The translations under genes were made by a program, and so were the position numbers. The notes under the pieces were generated by a model. That model did no database searches. It was not told the origin of the DNA and saw only the letters and a list, made by a program, of their open reading frames with translations. Below, piece after piece: positions 40,685 to 51,003 of a stretch of DNA of 64,000 bases (its first letter is position 1; every line of letters begins with the position of its first letter). Origin of the DNA: Salinactinospora qingdaonensis (lineage in GTDB: Bacteria > Actinomycetota > Actinomycetes > Streptosporangiales > Streptosporangiaceae); the NCBI RefSeq assembly GCF_039539445.1, contig NZ_BAABDD010000001.1:1-64000 (forward strand), given 5' to 3'.

Positions 40685-40764
40685 GACGGGCCCTACCTAA
40701 GACAACCCCCCAGCCCCAAAAAACCGCCCCTTTTCACCTCGCAGGACGGGCCCTACCTAAGACA
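40685..40764 (+). repeat. 20-base direct repeat, 60-base period
   Basis: GACGGGCCCTACCTAAGACA occurs at 40685-40704 and exactly at 40745-40764, with 40 unrelated bases between. Confidence 0.6.
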
Positions 40765-40903
40765 GCCGCCACAGACCGACACCACCCCAGGAAAGAACCA
40801 CCCCCATGCCAAGAATCGAGCTATAGCAACATCGCCCCCCTCATCTCCCACGCCCAGGAGTCGCCCTCATCGTTTAAAACCACCCCACCCACCACACCCC
40901 TCA

Positions 40904-40938
40904 GGCTGCCGAGATCGCGAAGCGATCGAGGCACGAGC
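40904..40938 (+). repeat. palindromic core repeat
   Basis: GGCTGCCGAGATCGCGAAGC then GATCGAGGCACGAGC; a consensus copy. Confidence 0.75.
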
Positions 40939-41116
40939 GAACCCCACCCCAACCCGACCACCCTCACCACCAGCAACCCCAACCCACACCACCGATGACC
41001 ACCACCTCCCCACCCACCACTCCCCTTGCCGCCTCCCGTCGCCACCCCCGCCCCAACAAGCAGCACCGATGACCGGACCACCCCACCCTCAGGGATGGGG
41101 GCAGAGGCAGCCAGCC

Positions 41117-43261
<2,145 letters not shown>

Positions 43262-43335
43262 GCTGTCCTTGCTACCAGAGCCGGCGCGCACATGCGGCCG
43301 GTTGTCCACAGGCGGGGCGCGCCGGCTGGCCTCAC

Positions 43336-43692
43336 TCACTCGCTTTGGCGGGCCTTGGCCTCGGGCAGCGCATCGGCGAGTTCGTCGACGACCAAGCGTT
43401 CGGCGTCGATCTGGCCACGGCTGTAGGCCACCCGCCCCAACGTCTGGGCGAGCACGGGGATGGTGACGCACTGGAACAGCGCCACGAGTACCAGTGGGAG
43501 CGCGGCGCCGAGACCGGGCAACTGAAACGCCGTGCCCAGCAGGATAAGGATGAGCCCTACCGTGTCAGGCTTGGCGGCGGCGTGCATGCGGCCCAGGAGC
43601 GTGGGGAAGCGCACCAATCCGATCATACCGATAAGGGAGAACAGGGCTCCCAGCGGGATGAGGACGGCGGTGATCCAGTCAGCCGCGGTCAT
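43336..43692 (-). CDS. mrpG: Mrp Na+/H+ antiporter subunit G
   Basis: 118 residues, three hydrophobic segments: LIPLGALFSLIGMIGLVRFP, TVGLILILLGTAFQL and LPLVLVALFQCVTIPVLAQT. LLGRMHAAAKPDT is the MrpG signature. Last gene of the mrp operon; its ATG lies 14 bases inside mrpF. Confidence 0.88.
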   Translation of the reverse strand: MTAADWITAVLIPLGALFSLIGMIGLVRFPTLLGRMHAAAKPDTVGLILILLGTAFQLPGLGAALPLVLVALFQCVTIPVLAQTLGRVAYSRGQIDAERLVVDELADALPEAKARQSE

Positions 43693-43957
43693 GGGCGCGC
43701 CTTTCGGCGAATCGGGCGGCGGTGAGGGTGGCGACGAAGCCGATGAGTGCGACGGTGACCATCAGCCCCACATAGGCGGTGTCGGCGCGCACGGCGGCCT
43801 CGACCGCGATGGAGCTGACCAGCAGCACCGACAGGGCGTTGAGGCAGACGAGCCGGTCGAGGACGGAGGGGCCGCGCACCAGGCGCAGCAGGGCGCACAG
43901 CGCGCCGAGGCCCAACATGACGAAGGTCGCGATGTAGACGTAGTCCAGGATGGTCAA
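43679..43957 (-). CDS. mrpF: Mrp Na+/H+ antiporter subunit F
   Basis: 92 residues, three membrane helices with the family motif LVRGPSVLDRLVCLNALSV. The TTG at 43957 is chosen because it overlaps the mrpE stop as TTGA, has GGGAG upstream and begins the family sequence LTILDYVYIATFVML. Confidence 0.88.
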   Translation of the reverse strand: MTILDYVYIATFVMLGLGALCALLRLVRGPSVLDRLVCLNALSVLLVSSIAVEAAVRADTAYVGLMVTVALIGFVATLTAARFAERRAHDRG

Positions 43958-44568
43958 TTCGTACTCCCACCGTTGGCGCGGCGTTGGAACTCGGCCAGAT
44001 CGTGGTTGGTGCCGAACGCCCGCACGAATAGTTCCTCGGTGCGGCGGATCTGGCGGCGCAACTGTTCCACCGACCGGGGCGAGTTCATGGGGATGCCGTG
44101 CATGTAGACGACCCCCTCCTCGCGGTTGAGTTCGATCACCAGGCTTCCGGTGACCAGTGACAGCCCGCCGGTGATCATGGCGAGCAGGAAGTCGGAGTCG
44201 GTGCGTAACGGTTCGGCGACGATGGCGCCGCTGGTGCGGTTGGGCCGCCACAGCGAGTGGATGGCCACGCGCACGCTGGAGGCGACGAGGTCGTAGCCGA
44301 TGTAGGCGACCAGCCGCAGCGCCGCGAGCGGGCGGAAGCTGAGACGCACGGGGATGTGCGGCAGCTTGGCCGCCCAGTAGCACAGCGTGGCGACGATGGC
44401 GCCGGCGACGATCGTACCCGGCTCGGGCTTGCCCCACAGGATGACCCACATGGTGGTGAGCAGGACGATTGTGGGCAGCCGGGTCAAGATCCGCCGCAGC
44501 CGGGAGCGGTCGGCGGGCACGGCGCTGGTGCTGCGAGGGTCGCCGGGCTCGGCGTGGGACTGGCTCAC
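43954..44568 (-). CDS. mrpE: Mrp Na+/H+ antiporter subunit E
   Basis: 204 residues. Membrane segments near the N-terminus (LPTIVLLTTMWVILWGKPEP, GTIVAGAIVATLCYW), then the soluble part with FLLAMITGGLSLVTGSLVIE and VVYMHGIPM. GTG at 44568 overlaps the mrpD stop; the long upstream open frame is an out-of-frame shadow of mrpD. Confidence 0.88.
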   Translation of the reverse strand: MSQSHAEPGDPRSTSAVPADRSRLRRILTRLPTIVLLTTMWVILWGKPEPGTIVAGAIVATLCYWAAKLPHIPVRLSFRPLAALRLVAYIGYDLVASSVRVAIHSLWRPNRTSGAIVAEPLRTDSDFLLAMITGGLSLVTGSLVIELNREEGVVYMHGIPMNSPRSVEQLRRQIRRTEELFVRAFGTNHDLAEFQRRANGGSTN

Positions 44569-46097
44569 GGTGTCGGCGCCTCCTCCCCGAGGACGGCGTG
44601 GATGTAGGCTTCGCCGTCGACGAGATCGTGGGCGGCGGTGAAGCCGAGTTCGCTGAGCGGCCCGGCGACGAGGGCCACGACGAGCCCGGCGGTCACCATC
44701 ACGGCGGTCATGGCGGTCATCATGCGCAGCCCGCCCCGGTTGCTGGCGTTGCGGAGCCGCTGTTTGGCCTCGACCATGTCGGGCAGCGGCGTCCCCCAGA
44801 ACGCGCGGGTCCAGATCCGAAACAGCGCGATCAGGGTGAGGGCGCTGGTGAGCACGCCGGCCGCGATGCCGACGTAGGCCTGCCAGGTGCCGAGGGCGAC
44901 CCCGGCCTGAAAAAGGGCGACCTTGGCGACAAACCCCGAGGTGGGGGGCAAGCCGGCCAGGCTCATGGCCGGCACAAAGAACAGTGCCGCCAGCACCGGC
45001 GACACAGTGGTCAGTCCGCGGATCGCCCGCAGTGAGGTGTGGCCGACGAACTGGCGTATGAGCCCGTTGACGAGGAACAGGCTGGCCTGGGCGACGATGT
45101 GGTGGACGAGGTAGAGGAGCACACCGGCCAGCGCCGCCACGGTCCCCAACGCCAGCCCGAAGATCATGAACCCGATGTGGCTCACCAAGGCGAAGGAGGC
45201 GACCCGGTTGACGTCGTCTTGGACCAGCGCGCCGAGGATGCCCACGATCATGGTCGCCACGGCCACCCACAGCAGCACGGTGGAGATGTCGTCGCGGGCG
45301 AAGAGCAGGGTTTGGGTGCGGATGACCGCGTACACGGCGACCTTGGTGAGCAGGGCCGCGAAGATGGCCGAGATGCGGGTCAGCGCCACAGGGTAGCTGT
45401 CGGGCAGCCAGAAGTGCATGGGCACGATCGCCGCCTTGATGCCGAAGACGACGAGGAAGAGCAACGCCAGCACCATGCGCAGCGCCGGCGTGGCGGCGCC
45501 GAGCTTGCCCGCGATGTCGGCGAGGTTGATCGTACCGGTCAGCGCGTAGACCAGCGCGATGCCGGTCAGGAAGAGGATGGAGGAGGTGAGGCTGACGAGC
45601 GTGTAGATCATGCTGGCGCGTACCCGCGAGCGGGTGGGCGCCTGGGTGATGAGCGCGTAGCTGGCGGTCAGCATCATCTCGAAGCCGACGAAGAGGTTGA
45701 ACAGGTCGCCGGAGACGAAGCTGAGGCACACCCCCGCGGTCAGCACCAAATAGATCGGGTGGAACACCTGCGGGGTGGCGCGGCTGAGCCCGCCGATGTC
45801 TTGCCCGATCGCATACAGCAAGACGATCAGCAGCACGACCGAGGAGACCAGCACCAGCAGCGCCGCCAGCGGGTCGGCCACGAGGGTGATCCCCAGCGGG
45901 GCGGGCCAGCCGCCGGCTTGGCTGACCACCACGGTGCCGTCGGCGGTGTGGGCGAGCAGCACGGCGGCGTCTGCCACGACGACGAGCAGTACGAGGGAAC
46001 TGGCGATCTGCTGGGCCGTGGGCAGGCGGCGCAGCAGCAGCGTGAGCGCAGCCCCCAGCAGCGGGACGACCAGGGGGACGGCGAGGAGGACGTTCAC
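44565..46097 (-). CDS. mrpD: Mrp Na+/H+ antiporter subunit D
   Basis: 510 residues, a proton-pumping-type subunit homologous to complex I NuoM/N with about 14 membrane helices. Conserved channel segments: FVGFEMMLTASYALI, FGIKAAIVPMHFWLPDSYPV, VNRVASFALVSHIGFMIFGL and LYLVHHIVAQASLFLVNGL. GTG start, GTGA overlap with mrpC. Confidence 0.92.
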   Translation of the reverse strand: MNVLLAVPLVVPLLGAALTLLLRRLPTAQQIASSLVLLVVVADAAVLLAHTADGTVVVSQAGGWPAPLGITLVADPLAALLVLVSSVVLLIVLLYAIGQDIGGLSRATPQVFHPIYLVLTAGVCLSFVSGDLFNLFVGFEMMLTASYALITQAPTRSRVRASMIYTLVSLTSSILFLTGIALVYALTGTINLADIAGKLGAATPALRMVLALLFLVVFGIKAAIVPMHFWLPDSYPVALTRISAIFAALLTKVAVYAVIRTQTLLFARDDISTVLLWVAVATMIVGILGALVQDDVNRVASFALVSHIGFMIFGLALGTVAALAGVLLYLVHHIVAQASLFLVNGLIRQFVGHTSLRAIRGLTTVSPVLAALFFVPAMSLAGLPPTSGFVAKVALFQAGVALGTWQAYVGIAAGVLTSALTLIALFRIWTRAFWGTPLPDMVEAKQRLRNASNRGGLRMMTAMTAVMVTAGLVVALVAGPLSELGFTAAHDLVDGEAYIHAVLGEEAPTP

Positions 46098-46471
46098 GAG
46101 GAGTCCTCCGGTTCGCGCAGCCGGCGGATACGGCGGTCCTCCAGGTCATCGGGGACCTCGTCGGTGTTGTCGCCCAGCCACACCCGGTAGGCCAGCGCCA
46201 GCAGGAACGTCGTCACCCCGAAGGTGATGACGATGGCCGTCAACACCAGGGCTTGCGGCAGCGGATCGGAGATTTCGCCGGCGGGGCCGTCGAGGAGCGG
46301 CGGCAGCGTGATGGAGTGGTCGGTGAGCATCAGGGACAGGTTGGCGGCGTGGCCGAGTATGACGATGCCCAGCACGACTCGCATGAGCGAGCGCTGCAAC
46401 AGCAGGTAGAAGCCTGACGAGTACAGCACGGCCACGGCGATGATCAGCAGCAGGCTGGGAGTCGTTATCAA
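46094..46471 (-). CDS. mrpC: Mrp Na+/H+ antiporter subunit C
   Basis: 125 residues, three membrane segments, homologous to NuoK: FYLLLQRSLMRVVLGIVILG, HAANLSLML, and DPLPQALVLTAIVITFGVTT. TTG start in a TTGA overlap with mrpB; charged C-terminal tail. Confidence 0.9.
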   Translation of the reverse strand: MITTPSLLLIIAVAVLYSSGFYLLLQRSLMRVVLGIVILGHAANLSLMLTDHSITLPPLLDGPAGEISDPLPQALVLTAIVITFGVTTFLLALAYRVWLGDNTDEVPDDLEDRRIRRLREPEDSS

Positions 46472-47091
46472 AGCTGCCCTCCCGTGTTACGGCGCCGGCG
46501 CCGTTCGCGGCGTCGCCGCTCGGCTCGCGCCTCTTCTTCCTCGGCTTCCATGCGGGCTCCCAGGGCGGCCACCACCGACAGCACCAGCCCCACCACGATC
46601 AGGTAGACGCCGGCTTCAAACGCCAGCGCGCTGAGGATCTTGACCTCGCCGAAAAGCGGCAGGGTGAGTGTGACTTTGGTGGTGTCCAGGATGGGGTGGT
46701 CGAAGACGAGCGGGAGCCCGGCGGTGCAGCACGCCACCAGCAGTCCCAGCGCCAGCAGCGCGTTGGGAGGCATCGGTATGCCGGCGGCGAGCTCGCGGCG
46801 GCCGCCGGCGACGTAGCGCAGCACGTAGGCCATGCTGGCCACGAGCCCGCCGGCGAAGCCGCCGCCGGGACGGTCGTGTCCGGCGACCAGCATGAAGATC
46901 GATAGCAGCAGGATCGCCGGGACCAGCAGCCGCACGACGACTTCCAGGAGCACCGACCGGGGGCCGAAGGCGGGACGGGCGGCGGTGCTTAGCCACTGCT
47001 CGCGGGGCGCCTCCCAGCCTTCCGGGGGGCCGGCGGTGTCCTCGGAGCGGGGCGAGCCGGGGTCCACGGGCTTTCCGAGCACGGCACTCAC
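46468..47091 (-). CDS. mrpB: Mrp Na+/H+ antiporter subunit B
   Basis: 207 residues. MnhB domain with four membrane helices: LLVPAILLLSIFMLVAGHDR, PGGGFAGGLVASMAYVLRYV and FEAGVYLIVVGLVLSVVAAL. It has a 45-residue soluble N-terminal extension and a very basic C-terminus (RRRRERRRRRN). GTG start overlapping the mrpA stop. Confidence 0.9.
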   Translation of the reverse strand: MSAVLGKPVDPGSPRSEDTAGPPEGWEAPREQWLSTAARPAFGPRSVLLEVVVRLLVPAILLLSIFMLVAGHDRPGGGFAGGLVASMAYVLRYVAGGRRELAAGIPMPPNALLALGLLVACCTAGLPLVFDHPILDTTKVTLTLPLFGEVKILSALAFEAGVYLIVVGLVLSVVAALGARMEAEEEEARAERRRRERRRRRNTGGQL

Positions 47092-49571
47092 CTGCTTTCC
47101 TGGTCGGGTGGGGCGGTGTCGGCGGAGCCGCTGCCGGCCGCACTCGCCTCCTGGGTAGTTGAGGAGGCGGTCGCGGCACCGGCCGCTGGGGCGCCGGGCG
47201 GGGCGGCTTCCTCCTCGGTGGTGTCGAGATCGGCGTCGGGAGCCTCGACGACACGGTCACGGCGGTTGAGCAGCACCAGCGAGGCGACCGCGATAGCCGC
47301 GGTGACGAGCACGACGATCTCGCCAAAAGTGTCGAGGGCACGGAAGTCGGCCAGGATCATGTTGACCAGGTTTTGGCCGCCGGCCTCTTCGGCGCGCTCG
47401 GCGAAGCCCCGGGAGACGGGGGCGTCGGTGCGGGCGTGGGTCATCAGCCACAGCGAGACGGCGACGAAGGTGCCGGCAGCCGCGCACAGTAGCGCGGTCA
47501 ACCGCTTGCCCCACCCGTCGGGGCGGGTGGGAAACACCGCGGGCAGGCGACGCAGCACGAAGACGAGGATGATCGTGGCCAGCGTCTCCACCAGGACCAC
47601 GGTCAGGGCGAGGTCGGGGGCGCCGTGGAGGACGAACAGGCCGGCGATGCCAAAGCCCATGGCGCTGATGAGGATGAGGGCCGGGAAACGGCGGTGCTCG
47701 CGAACCGTGGCCACGGCGGTCACGATGAGGATGAGCGCCACCACCAGCTCCAGCGGGTTATCCCACAGCCGTAGCCCCTCGCTGGGCTGGGGATAGTCCA
47801 CCTCTTGGCCGATGATGGCCATGAGCAGGCGCACGCCGGGCAGGGCGAGCATCGTCGCCAGGATGATGCCCAGATAGACCGGCAGCGACCCGCTCTGGGC
47901 GCGCCGGGTCACCCGCAGCCCCACGGTGAAGATGCCGTGGATGGCCAGGTTGTAGACCGCTTCGGCCTCGGGCCAGCGCGGCAGCGCCTTCTGCGCGCGC
48001 GCCACCCGGTCACGCTGGATGAACATGACCACGCCGGCGGCCACGATGAGCGTCGAGACCCCCAACGCCGGAGTGAGGCCGTGCCACAACTCCAAGTGGT
48101 AGGACGCGCCGGTGTAGGCGTCGGCGTAGCGCTGGGCGATCGGATCGACCAGGAACGGCAGTACGCCCAACAGCAGCCCTGCCGCTGAGAGCACCACCGG
48201 CGCGGCCAGGAAGGCGGCGCTGGGGGCGGGGAAGCGGCGCTCGGCGACGGTCTCCTTGTCGGCGAAGGCGCCCCACAGGAACCGGGCGCTGTAGGCGAAG
48301 GTCAGGATCGAGGCCACAACCACCCCGATCAGCACGAGCGTGGCCGCCGACCGCGGCAACGAGCCGAGGTGGCCGGGCAGGTAGGCCGCTAGCGCCGCCT
48401 CCTTGGCCACGAACCCCAACAGCGGTGGCAGGCCGGCCATCGACGCCGCAGCCGCGAGCGAGGCGAGCGCCAGCACCGGTGTGCGCCGCCACAGCCCGGA
48501 GAGGCCGCTGATACTGCGGGTGCCCGCCTTGTGGTCGATGATGCCGACGACGAGGAACAGGGTGGACTTGAACAGGCCGTGGGCCAGCAGCACACCCTCG
48601 GTGGCGAGGGCTGCCACGTGGGTTCCGGTTCCGGCCAGCAGCGTCAGGAACCCGAGTTGGCTGACCGTGCCGTAGGCCAGCAGCAGTTTCAGGTCGTCTT
48701 GGCGCAGGGCGCGCCAGCCGCCGATGACCATGGTGGCCAGCCCGGCGGTGAGCACGAGCGCGCGCCAGGGGTCGACGTCGGCGAAGCCGGGGGCCAGGCG
48801 CGCGACGAGGTAGACACCGCCTTTGACCATCGCCGCGGCGTGCAGATAGGCGCTGACCGGCGTGGGGGCCACCATCGCCGCGGGCAGCCAAAAATGCAGC
48901 GGCGCCTGGGCGGACTTGGCGAAGGCCCCGGCCAGCACGAGCACCAGCGCCACCGGCAACCATGGGCTGTCCACGGGCGGGGCGGCGAGCAGTGCGGAGA
49001 TGCGGTAGGTGCCGCCGATGTGGCCGAGCAGCACGAACCCGATGAGCATGAGCAGGCCAAAGCCCGCGGTGACGATGAGCGCCTGGATGGCGGAGCGGCG
49101 GGCGTGCTCCTTGCGGTCGTTGTGGGCGATCAGCAGGAACGACGAGACCGACGTCAGTTCCCAGAACACATACAGCGCGAAGAGGTTGTCGGTGGTGACC
49201 ACACCGAGCATGGCACCGGCGAAAACGGCCATCGAGGCGACCAACCGCCCCAGGGCGCGTTCGCGCGCGGGGAAGTAGGCGGCGCCGTAACAGAAGATGA
49301 CCGTGCCGACTCCCGACACCAGCAGCACCATGGTCAGTGCCAGGGCGTCGAGGCGAAAGTCCAGCGTGATCCCCAAAGCGGGAATCCACGCCACCGAGGC
49401 GGTCACCTCGTTACCGGCCAGCAGATCGGACGACTGGGTGAGCGCCCACACAGCCGAGGCTGCCAAGGGAAGACTCGCGACGAGGAACGCGCGCGCTCCG
49501 ATGGCTCGAACCAGCCACGGAACGAGCACGGCCACGACAGCGTGGGACACGATCAGGTAAGGCAGCAGCAT
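47088..49571 (-). CDS. mrpA: Mrp Na+/H+ antiporter subunit A
   Basis: 827 residues, the NuoL-like large subunit plus a C-terminal extension (DUF4040/MbhE-like helices FGIAGLFVLHGAPDLALTVV, LVETLATIILVFVL, then AEEAGGQNLVNMILADFRAL). Channel motifs: FVFWELTSVSSFLLI-type segment FALYVFWELTSVSSF, AQAPLHFWLPAAMVAPTPVS, AYLHAAAMVKGGVYL. First gene of a complete mrpABCDEFG operon in which every junction overlaps; secondary Na+/H+ antiport for pH and sodium homeostasis. The C-terminus is Ala/Glu-rich. Confidence 0.92.
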   Translation of the reverse strand: MLLPYLIVSHAVVAVLVPWLVRAIGARAFLVASLPLAASAVWALTQSSDLLAGNEVTASVAWIPALGITLDFRLDALALTMVLLVSGVGTVIFCYGAAYFPARERALGRLVASMAVFAGAMLGVVTTDNLFALYVFWELTSVSSFLLIAHNDRKEHARRSAIQALIVTAGFGLLMLIGFVLLGHIGGTYRISALLAAPPVDSPWLPVALVLVLAGAFAKSAQAPLHFWLPAAMVAPTPVSAYLHAAAMVKGGVYLVARLAPGFADVDPWRALVLTAGLATMVIGGWRALRQDDLKLLLAYGTVSQLGFLTLLAGTGTHVAALATEGVLLAHGLFKSTLFLVVGIIDHKAGTRSISGLSGLWRRTPVLALASLAAAASMAGLPPLLGFVAKEAALAAYLPGHLGSLPRSAATLVLIGVVVASILTFAYSARFLWGAFADKETVAERRFPAPSAAFLAAPVVLSAAGLLLGVLPFLVDPIAQRYADAYTGASYHLELWHGLTPALGVSTLIVAAGVVMFIQRDRVARAQKALPRWPEAEAVYNLAIHGIFTVGLRVTRRAQSGSLPVYLGIILATMLALPGVRLLMAIIGQEVDYPQPSEGLRLWDNPLELVVALILIVTAVATVREHRRFPALILISAMGFGIAGLFVLHGAPDLALTVVLVETLATIILVFVLRRLPAVFPTRPDGWGKRLTALLCAAAGTFVAVSLWLMTHARTDAPVSRGFAERAEEAGGQNLVNMILADFRALDTFGEIVVLVTAAIAVASLVLLNRRDRVVEAPDADLDTTEEEAAPPGAPAAGAATASSTTQEASAAGSGSADTAPPDQESR

Positions 49572-50064
49572 GAGCGAGGCTATCGGCGGTTGGACCGGCG
49601 GTTCAGGTGCTTACCGGCCAAGGACGGGACCAGAACGGATGAACGAACCGAACACCCCAAAGGTTAGCCGCAGTCACATTTCTCGATTTGCGCTGACCCG
49701 CATCAGGTGTACTATTCGCCGCGCCACTGTCGGACGGATCACCCGGTAACGTTTTGTGTTTCCCCTGTTGAGCGCGGAGGCAACGGGGCGCAGGACGTAT
49801 ATCCGCACATCATATTCCCGCATCCGGCGTGGCTCATCTCCTGGCTGGTGTCGGGGACACCGGCGAACGAGCGGCAACGCTGCCCCGCTGCGCCCCACGT
49901 GACCGCTCGCGCCGCGGTTTCCGAAAGGTTGTCGTGGCGCCCGGCTTGGCCGGATGTGCCTACGGTGCGTCACCCAACGTCGCGGCAGGAGCGCCCCGGG
50001 TGGGCGTACGGCGGTACGGCGGGGTGTGGCTCTGGCCTGAGGAAAGTATGTGGGGTTTCCCGCC

Positions 50065-50099
50065 GCTCGTGCCTCAATCGCTTCGCGACCTTGGCAGCC
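50065..50099 (-). repeat. palindromic core repeat
   Basis: GCTCGTGCCTCAATCGCTTC then GCGACCTTGGCAGCC, minus orientation, three or so changes from consensus. Confidence 0.6.
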
Positions 50100-50368
50100 T
50101 GGGGTGGGCTTGGGCCAAGGTGGGACGAGCACCACAACGGGCGGACTGAGGCTGGGTCGGGTGCCGCTACTCAACGCCTCCTGAGGCGCCCGCTACCACC
50201 GCCCCGCCAAAGGTATCCCCACGACAGCGACACTCCGCACGACAGCGATGTCTTGGGGTACAGCAGCATCCCGCGCGACAAGTGACACCCCCGCGCTGGA
50301 GCGGCGCTGCCTCAAGCCGGTGGCTGCCCGCCTCGTTTCCGACCGCCTCCAGCCAAAGCACCCGCACA

Positions 50369-50403
50369 GGCTGCCGAGATCGCGAAGCGATCGAGGCACG
50401 AGC
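50369..50403 (+). repeat. palindromic core repeat
   Basis: GGCTGCCGAGATCGCGAAGC then GATCGAGGCACGAGC; a consensus copy. Confidence 0.75.
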
Positions 50404-50462
50404 AAACAGCAAGCTTCCTCGGTGCGGGCGGGCGGCAACTCCTCTCAGCGTGGCCACCGGCG

Positions 50463-50489
50463 GGCTGCCGAGATCGCGAAGCGATCGAA
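50463..50489 (+). repeat. palindromic core repeat, truncated
   Basis: GGCTGCCGAGATCGCGAAGC then GATCGAA; the last 8 bases of the consensus are missing. Confidence 0.6.
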
Positions 50490-50537
50490 CGGCAAACCCT
50501 CCATGCACAACCCGCCCCCGGCTTGATAGCCCCATAG
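50490..50537 (+). mobile_element. IS110-end-like remnant
   Basis: GGCTTGATAGCCCCATAG (50520-50537) differs by a few bases from GGCTTGACAAACCCATAG at 101 and 22187. It directly follows a truncated core repeat. Confidence 0.3.
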
Positions 50538-51003
50538 AACTCCATCGTTGACCTGCCAGTGACGCCTTGCGGGCGTGAAAATCAGTGCGGGCCTCCCGCT
50601 GACGCCGCATGATGCTCTTGGGCCGCCAGACCCGCATAGGAGCCCCCAGGATCGGCGCAGGTGCTCGCCACAATGTCAGCGCTGCCGGGGACGAGGGCGC
50701 CGGTGGGCGTGTCTTTTCCCGCCGGTAGCGGGCGAGCCCTCGGTCCTGCCACCCAGCCACCTGAAACTGAAACACGTGATCCCGGTTACAGTGCCCGCCC
50801 GGGCTGATCCCCTCGGGGACAGCGGTGGTATGGCGGGGCCGTCTTTGCCGTTGTGCGCCGGGAGCGACCCGCGCCCACCGGCGTTCAGTTCGGCCGTGAA
50901 CGGGCGTTTCGCCGCCTCACCGACGGCGCATCGGCGGGGTGGTCGAACGATTCATCCCGGCGTGCTGTGCCGGGCGTGTCGTATGAGCGGACATAATGAC
51001 GGC

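Larger units (their letters stand above)
39830..41116. other. gene-free repeat-containing interval
   Basis: 1.29 kb between the DUF397 stop and the RecQ stop without a supportable gene. It contains two core repeats in opposite orientation (40589, 40904), a 20-base direct repeat (40685, 40745) and a small hairpin GAGAAT-CAAC-ATTCTC (40298-40313). The many long open frames lack start signals and are low-complexity. Confidence 0.5.
49572..51003. other. gene-free interval between mrp operon and parC
   Basis: 1.43 kb with divergent promoters for mrpA and parC at its ends and repeat debris between: core copies at 50065, 50369 and 50463 and an IS110-end-like motif at 50520. I found no gene; open frames run through the repeats. 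Confidence 0.5.

Noticed and set aside
40685..40764. Two 20-base repeats 60 bases apart as a CRISPR
   Set aside because: Only two copies, no hairpin symmetry, spacing element of 40 bases and no third unit.
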